This document shows, in pieces, positions 20,351 to 32,042 of a stretch of DNA of 64,000 nt (position 1 is the stretch's first letter; each line of letters starts with the position of its first letter). Below the pieces are notes generated by a model. That model saw nothing but the letters and a program-made list of their open reading frames with translations. It searched no databases and was not told the DNA's origin. This stretch comes from Streptomyces sp. SAT1. Its GTDB lineage: Bacteria > Actinomycetota > Actinomycetes > Streptomycetales > Streptomycetaceae. The stretch is taken from the NCBI RefSeq assembly GCF_001654495.1, contig NZ_CP015849.1, positions 1,626,501 to 1,690,500 of the forward strand, in the 5' to 3' direction. A program made the position numbers and the translations under genes.

Positions 20351-20731
20351 GTCTCACACCCTACTGGCGAGCGGTGACAGGGCGATGAGCCTGTGGACAA
20401 CCCCGCGCAGCCGCCCGGCCACCCACCGGACAGATGTGCGACTACCGGCTGTGACCAGGCCCCTTCGCACGGTGCCAGAACCGGTCCGTGAGTGAGGCCC
20501 GGGTCCGGCGGCGGGGTGCGGACTCGGCCAGGAGTGCCTCCGGCCGGGCCGCAGGTGTTGTCGGGACTTGGTCAACACGCTTCAATGCGGGGGAAGTCGG
20601 GGCCCGCGGACGACGGTCCACGGACGTGCGCGCACGCCGGCGGCTCCCACGTCCCTGCCCGCGGGCGGCCCCGGTGATCCGCGCGGACGGTCCGACCAGC
20701 CGTCGCCCGTCTCACACAGAGAGGCCCGTGC
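20351..20731. other. 381-base divergent gap upstream of uvrC and the HTH gene
   Basis: Must carry the promoters of the uvrC operon (minus) and of the HTH gene (plus). A weak possible plus-strand promoter, TTGTCG with 17 bases to TTCAAT, lies around 20558-20590; I could not settle either promoter with confidence. No further gene or RNA is seen. Confidence 0.4.
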
Positions 20732-21682
20732 ATGCTGTCGCACGCCCCCCAGCAGGAGGACGTCGCCACCGCGGAACTGGACACGGCCCTGCGGGGCGGT
20801 CCGTTCCATGTGGCGCTGCGCGCCGCGATCGCCGCCCGCGGGCTGCCGCTGCAACGCGTGCAGCACCATCTGTCGCGGTACGGCGTCAAGGTCGGGGTGA
20901 CCAGTCTGAGCTACTGGCAGCAGGGCGCCCGGCGCCCGCAGCGCCCCGAGTCGCTGCGGGCCGTGCGGGCCCTCGAGGAGATCCTCCAGCTGCCCGACGA
21001 GTCACTGATCCGGCTGCTGGCCGAGACCGGGGAGCGTCCGGTCGCCCGGCGGTCCGGCGCCCGCTCCTACCGCTCCCTGGTCGAGGCGTCGGACGTCCTG
21101 CGCGGTCTCCTGGCCGAGCTGGACGCCCCGGTCGACGGCGGCTTGCAGTGCCTGGGGCACCACGAGCGGGTGGGGCTCGGCGCCCGCCGGGAACTGGCCT
21201 GGCGCGAGTCGCAGCACATCGTGCGCGCCCACCGGGACGGCGTGGACCGGTTCCTGGCCGTGCACCAGGGCGACCCGGAGTGCGTGCCGGAGCGGATGCG
21301 CGTGCACGCGCTGGAGAACTGCCGTGCCGGGCGGGTGCGCCGGGACCACGGGACGGGGGTGCTCGTGGCCGAGTTCCTCTTCGACACCCGGCTGCGGTCC
21401 GGGGACACCTTCCTGTTCCGCTACGCCGTGGAGGACGGCACGGCCGGGGTGTCCGGCGAGTATCTGCGCGCCTTCGACGCGGCGGGCGGGCAGTACGCCC
21501 TCCAGGTGCGGTTCGACGCGAGTGCGCTCCCGGTGCGCTGCCACCGGTTCGCCCAGCAGTCGGCGGCGGCGCCGCGCGGGGGCCGCCAGGAACTGGAGGT
21601 GAGCGAGCGGCACCGTTCGGTTCACCTGGTCGAGCCGCGGGTGCGGCCGGGGGTGGTGGGGATCGGCTGGGACTGGGAGTGA
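20732..21682 (+). CDS. Helix-turn-helix protein, probable transcriptional regulator
   Basis: A 316-residue protein. Residues about 25-95 form a Cro/C1-type helix-turn-helix (LRAAIAARGLPLQRVQHHL, then SLSYWQQGARRPQRPESLRAVRALEEIL), including the W-x-x-G segment seen in XRE-type domains. The C-terminal ~200 residues are a beta-rich domain (for example GVLVAEFLFDTRLRSGDTFLFRY) that I do not recognise. GAGAGG precedes the ATG by about 9 bases. It stands alone, converging on the Rieske gene. Its targets are unknown; the C-terminal part looks like a sensor or ligand domain by inference only. Confidence 0.8.
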   Translation: MLSHAPQQEDVATAELDTALRGGPFHVALRAAIAARGLPLQRVQHHLSRYGVKVGVTSLSYWQQGARRPQRPESLRAVRALEEILQLPDESLIRLLAETGERPVARRSGARSYRSLVEASDVLRGLLAELDAPVDGGLQCLGHHERVGLGARRELAWRESQHIVRAHRDGVDRFLAVHQGDPECVPERMRVHALENCRAGRVRRDHGTGVLVAEFLFDTRLRSGDTFLFRYAVEDGTAGVSGEYLRAFDAAGGQYALQVRFDASALPVRCHRFAQQSAAAPRGGRQELEVSERHRSVHLVEPRVRPGVVGIGWDWE

Positions 21683-21686
21683 CCGG

Positions 21687-21707
21687 CCGGGCCGCGCGGC
21701 GGCCCGG
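21687..21707. terminator. Hairpin between HTH and Rieske genes
   Basis: CCGGGCCGC, loop GCG, GCGGCCCGG: perfect 9-base-pair stem in the 28-base gap between convergent genes; usable on both strands. Confidence 0.75.
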
Positions 21708-21710
21708 GGA

Positions 21711-22133
21711 TCAGGCGCCGGGCCCCGCGACGATCTTGCCGCCGTTCGCGTGGACCGGGAGCGTGTCCAGCGGCGCCGTGGCCGGGGACCGCAGCACCTG
21801 GCCGGTGGCCGCGTCGAACTGACTGCCGTGGCACGGGCAGGTCAGCGTCGTCCCCTCCAGCTTGGTGATCGCGCACCCCGCGTGCGTGCAGACGGTGCTG
21901 AACGCCTTCAGAGTGCCGTTCCCCGACCGGCTGACGACCACGTTGTGGTCCGTGAACAGCTTGGCGCCGCCCTTGGGGATCTCGCTCTCGGCGCCGAGGT
22001 CGACCGGTGACGTCGGGGCCGAGGCGGCACCGCCGCCCTCCGGCCCGCAGGCGGCGAGCCCGAGCCCGGCGACGGGTGTGACGGCCGCCGTGCGCAGGAT
22101 CGTACGGCGGCTCGCGCGGGGACGGCCTGGCAT
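21711..22133 (-). CDS. Rieske [2Fe-2S] lipoprotein, Tat-exported
   Basis: A 140-residue exported iron-sulfur protein. The N-terminus has a twin-arginine signal (SRRTILRTAAV) and a lipobox ending LAAC at C29, so it is probably a membrane-anchored Tat lipoprotein. The Rieske cluster ligands are C82 and H84 (VCTHAGC) and C99 and H102 (CPCHGSQFD); C87 and C101 would form the structural disulfide. It has only the soluble Rieske domain, so it is not the QcrA subunit of the bc complex, which is longer with three membrane helices. The start is ATG 22133; GGAG lies upstream. The redox partner is unknown, and no oxidase gene is adjacent. Confidence 0.9.
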   Translation of the reverse strand: MPGRPRASRRTILRTAAVTPVAGLGLAACGPEGGGAASAPTSPVDLGAESEIPKGGAKLFTDHNVVVSRSGNGTLKAFSTVCTHAGCAITKLEGTTLTCPCHGSQFDAATGQVLRSPATAPLDTLPVHANGGKIVAGPGA

Positions 22134-22318
22134 GGGGACTCCACTGGTCGCTACTGCTCGCGGATTCGGGGCACCGCCGACGATACCCACCGCCGAGGGC
22201 CGGGCGGGGGGCGGGTCGGGGACGGCGGTGGGCGGCCGGGGGTCGCCGGGACGCGCCCGGCGGCCGCCGGGGCGGGCCCGAGGGCTGCCGGAGCGTGGTC
22301 GCGGGCCTGTCGGAGTGA

Positions 22319-22352
22319 GCCGCGTAAACGCTTGCGCAAGCGTTTACGCGGC
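22319..22352. promoter_or_regulatory. Perfect 34-bp palindromic operator upstream of the LacI-family gene
   Basis: The half-site GCCGCGTAAACGCTTGC is followed immediately by its exact complement. It contains two overlapping, oppositely oriented LacI/CcpA-type elements (TAAACGCTTGCGC), each with a central CG. It lies 72 bases before the LacI-family start and overlaps the likely -35 region, which fits autorepression of the regulator-kinase operon. Confidence 0.85.
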
Positions 22353-22371
22353 CTTCCGGATGCGGTACGGT
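22343..22371 (+). promoter_or_regulatory. Candidate promoter of the LacI-kinase operon
   Basis: TTTACG (22343-22348), 17-base spacer, TACGGT (22366-22371). The -35 element is inside the right arm of the palindrome, so a bound repressor would block it. Moderate match to the housekeeping consensus. Confidence 0.5.
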
Positions 22372-22423
22372 CCCCGCCACGGACACCGGCAGGCCACTCA
22401 GGCCACTCGGGAGGGGACGCGCG

Positions 22424-23476
22424 ATGCCGACCATGGCCGACGTCGCACGGAGCGCGGGAGTCTCCGTGGCGACCGTCTCCCACGTGCTGAACGGCACCCG
22501 CCCGGTGCTGCCCCACACCCGCCAGGCGGTGCTCGACGCCGTGGAGCAGCTCGGCTACACGCCCAACGGCCTCGCCCGCTCCCTGGTCACCGCCCGCACC
22601 CGGTCCATCGGTCTGGCCGTCTCCGCCATCAGCAACCCGTACTTCACGGAGATCCTCCAGGGGGTCGAGGCGCACGCGCTGGAGCACGGCTACAGCCTGC
22701 TCATCGCCGATCCGCACGACGACCCGGTGCACGAGCGCAAGGTGATCCAGCTCCTGCACGAGCGCCGCGTGGACGGCATGATCGTCGCCCCTTCGGCCCG
22801 GCCGGACGACCTCGTCGCCTACCTCGCGCGGCACGCCGTACCGACCGTGTTCCTGGACCGCCTGATCGACGCGGCACCGGGCACCGGGACGCCGGACGCG
22901 CCGGGCTTCGACCAGGTCTGCGCCGACAGCGCCGAGCCGACCGCGCTCCTGGTCACCCACCTCGCCGGGCTCGGCCACCGCCGGATCGGCCTGGTCGCGG
23001 GGCTGCCCGGACTGAGCACCACCCGGGAGCGGATCACCGGCTACCGGCACGGTCTCGCCGCCGCCGGACTCCCCCACGACGAACGGCTCGTCGTGCACGG
23101 CGACTCGGCGGCGGACGGTGGACGACGGGCCACCGCCGCCCTGCTGTCCCTGGCCGCACCGCCCACCGCGCTCGTCACGGCCAACAACGCGATGACCATC
23201 GGAGCGCTGCGGGCGCTGCGCGAGCGGGGCCTGTCCGTCCCCGGGGACCTGGCGCTGTGCTGCTTCGACGACTTCGACTGGGCCGATCTGTTCTCCCCCG
23301 GGCTGACGGCGATCGCCCAGCCCGGCCGGGAGCTGGGCGCGCGCGCCGTCCAGGTGCTGCTGGACCGCCTGGCCGCCCCGGAGGCACCCGCCCGCACGGT
23401 GCGGCTGCCCTGCGCCTTCGTCCACCGCACGTCCTGCGGATGCCCCGCACAGCCCGAGGAAGGAACCGACTCGTGA
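22424..23476 (+). CDS. LacI-family transcriptional regulator
   Basis: A 350-residue repressor-type regulator. Residues 4-50 form the LacI helix-turn-helix and hinge (MADVARSAGVSVATVSHVLN, then LGYTPNGLARSL). The rest is a periplasmic-binding-protein-like sugar domain (SIGLAVSAISNPYFTEIL, GMIVAPSA, GLVAGLPGLSTTRERITGY, CCFDDFDWADLFSPGLTAIAQP). The C-terminus ends in a CGCP-containing tail. The stop overlaps the GTG of the sugar kinase, so the pair is coupled and the inducer is probably the kinase substrate or a related sugar, by inference. The palindrome at 22319-22352 is the natural binding site candidate. Confidence 0.93.
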   Translation: MPTMADVARSAGVSVATVSHVLNGTRPVLPHTRQAVLDAVEQLGYTPNGLARSLVTARTRSIGLAVSAISNPYFTEILQGVEAHALEHGYSLLIADPHDDPVHERKVIQLLHERRVDGMIVAPSARPDDLVAYLARHAVPTVFLDRLIDAAPGTGTPDAPGFDQVCADSAEPTALLVTHLAGLGHRRIGLVAGLPGLSTTRERITGYRHGLAAAGLPHDERLVVHGDSAADGGRRATAALLSLAAPPTALVTANNAMTIGALRALRERGLSVPGDLALCCFDDFDWADLFSPGLTAIAQPGRELGARAVQVLLDRLAAPEAPARTVRLPCAFVHRTSCGCPAQPEEGTDS

Positions 23477-24384
23477 TCGTCGTCGCCGGTGAGGCCCTGA
23501 TCGACCTGGTACCGCAGGGCGTGGGCGCCCTCGCCGACCTCAAGCCGGCGCTCGGCGGCGGCCCCTACAACACGGCGGTCGCCCTCGGCCGCCTCGGCTC
23601 CCCCGCCGCCTTCTGCTCCCGCACCTCGCGCGACGCCTTCGGCGAGGCCCTGCTGGACGGGCTGCGGCGGGCCGGGGTCGACGTCAGCGGTGTGCAGCGC
23701 GGCGGCGAGCCGACCACCCTGGCGGTCGCGACGGTCGGCGCCGACGGCTCGGCCGCGTACTCCTTCTACGTCGACGGCACCGCGGACCGCCTGTTCAGCG
23801 CGCCGGCCGCGCTGCCCGCCGGGACCCGCGCGGTGTCGTTCGGGACCTGCTCGCTGGTGCTGGAGCCGGGTGCGAGCGCCTACGAGGAGCTGCTGCGGAC
23901 GGCGGCCGGCGCGGGCGTGTTCACGGCGCTGGACCCGAACATCCGCGCCGGGCTGATCCCGGACGCCGACGCCTACCGGGCGCGCTTTCGCGGCTGGCTG
24001 CCGTCGGTGACCCTGCTGAAGCTCTCCGAGGAGGACGCGCGGTGGCTGGGCGGCTCACCGCGCGAGTGGCTGGCCGCCGGGCCGTCGGCCGTCGTGGTCA
24101 CCCATGGCGGCGACGGGCTCACCGCGCACACACGGGACGGCGCCGTGCACACGGTGCCCGGTGAGAAGGTCGCGGTCGTCGACACGATCGGCGCGGGCGA
24201 CACCGTGAACGCCGCGCTGCTGCACGGTCTGGCCGCCCGCGACGCGCTCTCCCCGGAAGGGCTCGCCGGTCTTGGCGCGGCGGGCTGGACGGCGCTGCTG
24301 CGGTTCGCGGCGCGTGCGGCGGCCGTCACCTGCTCCCGTGCGGGCGCGGAGCCGCCGTACGCCTCGGAGCTCCGCGAGGAGTAG
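23473..24384 (+). CDS. PfkB-family carbohydrate kinase, probable fructokinase
   Basis: A 303-residue ribokinase/PfkB-type kinase. The N-terminal signature GGGPYNTAVALGRLG and the C-terminal ATP and catalytic signature DTIGAGDTVNAALL (catalytic Asp in GAGD) are intact. The opening IVVAGEALIDLVPQG is typical of bacterial fructokinases. The start is GTG 23473 overlapping the LacI stop; GAGGAAGG precedes it. No transporter gene is adjacent, so the sugar source is unclear; fructose is the best guess, ribose or another ketose possible. Confidence 0.87.
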   Translation: MIVVAGEALIDLVPQGVGALADLKPALGGGPYNTAVALGRLGSPAAFCSRTSRDAFGEALLDGLRRAGVDVSGVQRGGEPTTLAVATVGADGSAAYSFYVDGTADRLFSAPAALPAGTRAVSFGTCSLVLEPGASAYEELLRTAAGAGVFTALDPNIRAGLIPDADAYRARFRGWLPSVTLLKLSEEDARWLGGSPREWLAAGPSAVVVTHGGDGLTAHTRDGAVHTVPGEKVAVVDTIGAGDTVNAALLHGLAARDALSPEGLAGLGAAGWTALLRFAARAAAVTCSRAGAEPPYASELREE

Positions 24385-24418
24385 CGGAGCAGCGGACGCG
24401 GGCGCGCCCCACGCGCGT

Positions 24419-24458
24419 GCGGGCGCCCCGTGGGAGGAAGGTCCCACGAGGCGCCCGC
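24419..24458. terminator. Long hairpin terminator between sugar kinase and uvrA
   Basis: Arms 24419-24435 (GCGGGCGCCCCGTGGGA) and 24442-24458 pair over 17 positions with a single mismatch, around a 6-base loop. Located in the 91-base gap between convergent genes. Confidence 0.8.
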
Positions 24459-24475
24459 GGTGGCTGTGCGGCGGC

Positions 24476-27484
<3,009 letters not shown>

Positions 27485-27720
27485 GCCGGTCCGCACCTTT
27501 CTTTGGGAGAAGTGACAGGGGCGGGACCCCCGTGCTTCTTCAGCCTAGGGGGAGCCACTGACAACGCCGGGTGGGATTCCCGGATCCGCCCGGAGGGTCC
27601 AACAATCCCCGGCTCTCCAGCATGCCCGACGCCGCCGCCGACGATATCGCACGCGCTTTCGATTTGCGGCCGTGGTCCGCCTCCTTCACCCGAAGGTGTG
27701 ACGCCGCTAGGGTCGGGCGC

Positions 27721-28407
27721 ATGATGGATCACGCGCGTGACCTGGCCTCTGTACAGGAAGCCACCGAACGACTGCTCAGCGCGGCCGGCGCACTGGACAA
27801 CGCGGCTGTGACCGACGAGTCACGGCTGCCCGGCTGGACCCGCGGCCATGTCCTCGCCCACCTCGCCCGCAACGCGGACGCACTCGTCAATGTCCTGGAG
27901 GGGCGTCCCATGTACGTCTCCGGCGAGGCACGCGACGCGGACATCGAGCGCGACGCCCCGCGCCCGCTGGACGCGCACCTCGCCGACGTGCGCGAGAGCG
28001 CGGCCCGCTTCGGGCGCGTGGCGGCCGCGCCCGCTGACTGGTCGCGCACGGTGGAACTGCGCAACGGCGTCACCGACAGCGCCTCCCGGGTGCCCTTCCG
28101 GCGCTGGGCGGAGGTCGGGCTGCACCACGTCGACCTCGGCATCGGCTACGAGCTGGAGGACCTGGGGGACGAGTTCACGGAGCGGGAGACCGACTTCCTC
28201 GCCCGGCGGTTCCTGGGCCGTTCCGACGTACCGGCGACGCGGCTGACGGACGGCACGCGCGCGTGGAGCACGGGCCGGGAGGCCGACGCGCCGGAGATCA
28301 CCGTCACGGGAGCCCCGGCCGACCTGCTCGGCTGGCTCGCCGGGCGGCGGGACGGCGCCGCGCTCACCGTGGCGGGCGGCGCCCTCCCGAAGCTTCCGCC
28401 GCTGTGA
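27721..28407 (+). CDS. Maleylpyruvate isomerase-family mycothiol-dependent enzyme
   Basis: A 228-residue protein of the DinB-like, mycothiol-dependent metalloenzyme superfamily. The N-terminal helix bundle has SRLPGWTRGHVLAHLARNADAL, with the histidine that binds the divalent metal, and the downstream RWAEVGLHHVDLGIGYEL carries the other histidines. These proteins use mycothiol, the actinobacterial thiol, in isomerisation or S-transfer reactions; the exact substrate cannot be told. The start at ATG 27721 is followed by a second ATG; the frame is open upstream but without support. It points away from uvrA and is followed by an MBL-fold gene 63 bases later. Confidence 0.85.
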   Translation: MMDHARDLASVQEATERLLSAAGALDNAAVTDESRLPGWTRGHVLAHLARNADALVNVLEGRPMYVSGEARDADIERDAPRPLDAHLADVRESAARFGRVAAAPADWSRTVELRNGVTDSASRVPFRRWAEVGLHHVDLGIGYELEDLGDEFTERETDFLARRFLGRSDVPATRLTDGTRAWSTGREADAPEITVTGAPADLLGWLAGRRDGAALTVAGGALPKLPPL

Positions 28408-28470
28408 CCGGTGCCCTGACCGGCGCCCGCGTGTCCGCGGGCCCGGCCCGCACGGCATAGGCTGACGGCC

Positions 28471-29127
28471 ATGACGTACAGCGGAGAGGTGCGGGTCGGC
28501 GGCCCGGCGGACGTGCACGAGCTGAAGGACCTGATGATCACCAAGATCGCGGTCGGTCCGATGGACAACAACGCCTATCTGCTGCGCTGCCGGGCCACCG
28601 ACGAACAACTGCTGATCGACGCGGCGGCCGACGCGCACACGCTGCTCGGCACGATCGGTGACGACGGCATCGCCTCCGTCGTCACCACCCACCGGCACGC
28701 GGACCACTGGCAGGCGCTGGCCGAGGTGGTGGCGGCCACGCGCGCGCGTACGTACGCGGGCCGGGACGACGCCGAGGGCATTCCCGTGCCGACGGACTTC
28801 CCGGTCGGGGACGGGGACACGATCAGCGTCGGGCATGTGCGGCTCACCGCCCGCCATCTGGTCGGGCACACCCCGGGCTCCATCGCGCTGGTGTACGACG
28901 ACCCGCACGGACACCCGCACGTGTTCACCGGCGACTGCCTCTTCCCCGGCGGCGTGGGCAACACGCACCACGACAAGCAGGCGTTCGAGAGCCTGATCCA
29001 CGACGTCGAGACGAAGATCTTCGAGCCGCTGCCGGACGAGACCTGGGTCTACCCCGGGCACGGCAACGACACCACGCTGGGCGCGGAGCGGCCGCATCTG
29101 CCGGAGTGGCACGCGCGCGGGTGGTGA
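28471..29127 (+). CDS. MBL-fold metallo-hydrolase, glyoxalase II-like
   Basis: A 218-residue metallo-beta-lactamase-fold hydrolase. Metal-binding motif THRHADHW lies near residue 74, followed by ARHLVGHTPGS, FTGDCLF and VYPGHGNDT, the same spacing as in hydroxyacylglutathione hydrolases. By family it would hydrolyse thioesters such as S-acyl mycothiol conjugates; the neighbouring mycothiol-dependent gene makes that plausible. The start at ATG 28471 is the only one that fits. A bidirectional hairpin ends the unit. Confidence 0.9.
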   Translation: MTYSGEVRVGGPADVHELKDLMITKIAVGPMDNNAYLLRCRATDEQLLIDAAADAHTLLGTIGDDGIASVVTTHRHADHWQALAEVVAATRARTYAGRDDAEGIPVPTDFPVGDGDTISVGHVRLTARHLVGHTPGSIALVYDDPHGHPHVFTGDCLFPGGVGNTHHDKQAFESLIHDVETKIFEPLPDETWVYPGHGNDTTLGAERPHLPEWHARGW

Positions 29128-29138
29128 CCTCCCGCCCG

Positions 29139-29171
29139 GTGAGGGCTCCGCACCCCGTGCGAAGCCCTCAC
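29139..29171. terminator. Hairpin between the MBL gene and aroQ
   Basis: GTGAGGGCTCCGCAC and GTGCGAAGCCCTCAC pair over 15 positions with one mismatch around a 3-base loop. Overlaps the last bases of aroQ. Works for both convergent genes. Confidence 0.8.
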
Positions 29172-29629
29172 ACACCGGCCGCCAGGGCCGCGATCCGCTC
29201 CACCGCGAAGGCGTACCCCTGCACCCCGCAGCCGGCGATGACTCCGTCGGCGCGCAGCGATACGTAGGAGTGGTGCCGGAACGACTCACGGCGGTGGACG
29301 TTGGAGAGGTGGACCTCCACGACGGGCATCCCGTCGCAGGCGTTGAGCGCGTCCAGGATCGCCACGGAGGTGTGCGAGTAGGCGGCGGGATTGATCACGA
29401 TGCCGCCGTGGCCGAGCCGGGCCTCGTGGATCCAGTCGATCAGCTCGCCCTCGTGGTTGGACTGCCGGAAGTCCACCGTGCCGCCGCACGCGGCCGCCGT
29501 CCTCTCGCACAGGGCCTGGATGTCGGCGAGGGTGTCGGAGCCGTAGATCTCCGGCTGCCGCTGCCCGAGCAGGTTCAGGTTGGGGCCGTTGAGGATCATG
29601 ATCGGGGCGTTGGCCAGGGTGCGGGGCAC
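29168..29629 (-). CDS. aroQ: Type II 3-dehydroquinate dehydratase
   Basis: Catalyses the third step of the shikimate pathway, dehydroquinate to dehydroshikimate, by the type II mechanism. It has 153 residues. The N-terminal [17 protein letters not shown] includes the catalytic tyrosine Y29; [17 protein letters not shown] and [12 protein letters not shown] form the substrate site; the catalytic histidine lies in [11 protein letters not shown]. The start at 29629 is an ATG. The other aro genes are not nearby in this window. Could also serve quinate catabolism. Confidence 0.94.
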   Translation of the reverse strand: MPRTLANAPIMILNGPNLNLLGQRQPEIYGSDTLADIQALCERTAAACGGTVDFRQSNHEGELIDWIHEARLGHGGIVINPAAYSHTSVAILDALNACDGMPVVEVHLSNVHRRESFRHHSYVSLRADGVIAGCGVQGYAFAVERIAALAAGV

Positions 29630-29753
29630 GGTTCCTCCGGGTCCGTCGGGGCACGGCGATCGGCCGCGGTCCGCTGTGACCGCCGCCGGACCCGGTCTAT
29701 CACGGGCCCCCGGACGCCCCGCCCCGGGCCGCCCTCCTCGCCCCCCCTCGCCG

Positions 29754-30854
29754 TCAGGGGTTGATGGCCAGTTCCAGGTACGCCGCGAAGATCACCAGAT
29801 GGACGCCGCCCTGGAGCGGGGTGGCCCGGCCCGGCACGACGGTCAGCGAGCTGACCACCACCGTGAGCAGGAGCAGCAGCATATGGGTGGAGCCGAGGCC
29901 GAGCACGAGCGGCCCGGAGAGCCATACGGAGGCCAGGGCGACGGCCGGGATGGTCAGGCCGATGCTGGCCATCGCGGAGCCCAGCGCGAGATTCAGGCTG
30001 GTCTGCACCCGGTCGCGGCGGGCGGAGCGGAGGGCGGCGATGGTCTCGGGCAGCAGCACCAGCAGGGCGATGATCACACCGACGACCGCGTGGTGCAGTC
30101 CCGCGGACTCCACCGCGGACTCGATGGTCGGCGAGACGCCCTTCGCCAGCCCGACCACGCCGATCAGGGCGAGGGCCAGCAGTCCGACGCTGGTCCAGGC
30201 CATACGCGTGGAGGGGCGCTCCGCGTGGTCGTCGGCGGTGATGACGTCGCCCTGCCGGGTGATGGGCAGGAAGTAGTCGCGGTGCCGGACCGTCTGGGTG
30301 GCCACGAACAGCCCGTACAGGATCAGTGAGGACACGGCGGCGAAGGTGAGCTGCACACCGGAGAACTCCGGTCCCGGCTTGCTGGTGGTGAACGTGGGCA
30401 GCACCAGGCTGAGCGTGGCCAGGGTCGCCACGGTGGCGAGTGCAGCGCCGGTGCCCTCGGCGTTGAAGACGGCCGTGCCGTGCCGCAGCGAGCCGACGAG
30501 CAGGCAGAGTCCGACCACGCCGTTGCAGGTGATCATGACGGCGGCGAACACCGTGTCCCTGGCCAGGGTGGCGCTCTTGTCGCCGCCGTCCAACATCAGG
30601 GTCACGATCAGGGCGACCTCGATGACGGTCACGGCGATGGCGAGGACCAGCGACCCGAAGGGTTCGCCGACCCGGTGGGCGACCACCTCGGCGTGGTGGA
30701 CCGCGGCGAGGACCGCGCCGGCCAGCACCACCGTGACCAGGACGACGACCGCTCCGGGCAGCCCCCGCCCCCAGGTGAAGACCAGCAGGACGACCGCGAG
30801 TACCGGCACGACCGTGGTCCACGCCTTGCCGAGCGCCCTGAACCGCGTGATCAT
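29754..30854 (-). CDS. Calcium/proton antiporter (CaCA family)
   Basis: Predicted Ca2+:H+ (or Na+/K+:H+) exchanger of 366 residues with about 11 membrane helices. The two conserved alpha repeats are visible: [17 protein letters not shown] with its acidic residue and [20 protein letters not shown] followed by [18 protein letters not shown]. No second regulatory domain. The start is ATG 30854; there is no clear Shine-Dalgarno, and the ATG is immediately preceded by a small palindrome (CTGCGA-CGA-TCGCAG). The frame stays open into terC upstream, but that part overlaps terC. Its position near terC and terD suggests a role in ion homeostasis, by inference. Confidence 0.88.
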   Translation of the reverse strand: MITRFRALGKAWTTVVPVLAVVLLVFTWGRGLPGAVVVLVTVVLAGAVLAAVHHAEVVAHRVGEPFGSLVLAIAVTVIEVALIVTLMLDGGDKSATLARDTVFAAVMITCNGVVGLCLLVGSLRHGTAVFNAEGTGAALATVATLATLSLVLPTFTTSKPGPEFSGVQLTFAAVSSLILYGLFVATQTVRHRDYFLPITRQGDVITADDHAERPSTRMAWTSVGLLALALIGVVGLAKGVSPTIESAVESAGLHHAVVGVIIALLVLLPETIAALRSARRDRVQTSLNLALGSAMASIGLTIPAVALASVWLSGPLVLGLGSTHMLLLLLTVVVSSLTVVPGRATPLQGGVHLVIFAAYLELAINP

Positions 30855-30981
30855 GCTGCGATCGTCGCAGAGGCCGGCCGGGTTCGCATTCCGGTGGGCG
30901 CCCGGGACGGCGGCCCCCGCATCCTCGGGGCGCGGGGATCCGGACCCGGTCGCGGGGCGGGGGGACGCTTCCCTGCGGCGC

Positions 30982-31989
30982 TCAGACATCGGCGCGGTCC
31001 TTGTGCGCGGCGTCCTCGCCCTGTCCTTCTCGCACCTCCTCGGTCGCGGCCTGCTTCCGGGTGGCCAGCAGGCTGGTGACGGTGGTGACGACCAGCACCG
31101 CGCAGATCACGCCGAGGGAGACCGGGATGCTGATCTCCGGGACGTGCACCCCGCTCTCGTGCAGGGCGTGGAGCACGAGCTTGACGCCGATGAAGCCGAG
31201 GATGACCGACAGGCCGTACGAGAGGTGGACCAGCTTCTTCAGCAGGCCGCCTATCAGGAAGTACAGCTGCCTGAGCCCCATCAGCGCGAAGGCGTTGGCG
31301 GTGAAGACGATGTACGGGTCCTGGGTGAGGCCGAAGATCGCGGGGATCGAGTCGAGGGCGAACAGGACGTCGGTCGTGCCGATGGCGAGCATCACGACCA
31401 GCATCGGCGTCATGACGCGCTTGCCGTTCTGCCGGATCCAGAGCTTGGTGCCGTGGTAGCGGTCGGCCACACCGAAGCGGCGCTCGGCGGCCCTGAGCAG
31501 CTTGTTCTCCTCGAACTCCTCCTCGTCGCCGCCGGAGCGGGCCTCCTGGATCAGCTTCCAGGCGGTCCAGATGAGGAAGGCACCGAAGAGGAAGAAGACC
31601 CACGAGAAGCTGGCGAGGATCGCGGCACCGGCGGCGATGAAGACGGCCCGCAGCACCAGGGCTATCAGGACGCCGACCAGCAGCACGCGCTGCTGGTACT
31701 GCGACGGGACGGCGAACTTCGCCATGATCAGGACGAAGACGAAGAGGTTGTCCACGCTGAGCGACTTCTCGGTGATGAAGCCCGCGAAGAACTCGCCCGC
31801 CGGCTGCCCGCCGCCGAAGAGGAACAGACCGAGCCCGAAGAGGCCGGCCAGGGCGATCCAGACGACGGTCCAGATGCCCGCTTCCTTGACGGACACGTCA
31901 TGGGGCTTGCGGCCGATGAAGAAGTCGACCGCGATCAGCGCGGCCAGACCGACGATGGTCAGGACCCACAGGTTGATGGAAACTTCCAC
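30982..31989 (-). CDS. TerC-family membrane protein (Alx/MntX-like), riboswitch-controlled
   Basis: TerC proteins are multi-spanning membrane proteins linked to tellurite resistance and to manganese handling (Alx in E. coli). The product is 335 residues with about nine hydrophobic helices. Signature motifs are SLSVDNLFVFVLIM and GTTDVLFALDSIPAIFGLTQDPYIVFTAN (its two acidic-residue regions). The start is GTG 31989, with GGAGG four bases before it. The leader carries a yybP-ykoY manganese riboswitch whose aptamer strand can pair with this Shine-Dalgarno, so Mn2+ should turn translation on. This favours a manganese-export or related function over plain tellurite resistance. Confidence 0.93.
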   Translation of the reverse strand: MEVSINLWVLTIVGLAALIAVDFFIGRKPHDVSVKEAGIWTVVWIALAGLFGLGLFLFGGGQPAGEFFAGFITEKSLSVDNLFVFVLIMAKFAVPSQYQQRVLLVGVLIALVLRAVFIAAGAAILASFSWVFFLFGAFLIWTAWKLIQEARSGGDEEEFEENKLLRAAERRFGVADRYHGTKLWIRQNGKRVMTPMLVVMLAIGTTDVLFALDSIPAIFGLTQDPYIVFTANAFALMGLRQLYFLIGGLLKKLVHLSYGLSVILGFIGVKLVLHALHESGVHVPEISIPVSLGVICAVLVVTTVTSLLATRKQAATEEVREGQGEDAAHKDRADV

Positions 31990-31993
31990 TGCG

Positions 31994-32042
31994 CCTCCGG
32001 CTGTTGCACGGGCAGATGAGTCAGCGTCATCGCTGCCGGAGG
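31994..32042 (-). promoter_or_regulatory. Expression platform of the terC riboswitch (Shine-Dalgarno sequestration)
   Basis: On the minus strand CCTCCGGC at the 3' end of the aptamer is perfectly complementary to GCCGGAGG, which contains the terC Shine-Dalgarno. The CCTCCG part also forms P1 of the aptamer. The two pairings exclude each other, so ligand binding would free the Shine-Dalgarno. This reading comes from the sequence; folding energy was not computed. Confidence 0.75.

Noticed and set aside
30855..30989. Longer N-terminus for the Ca2+/H+ antiporter
   Set aside because: It would overlap terC and add a non-conserved polar stretch.
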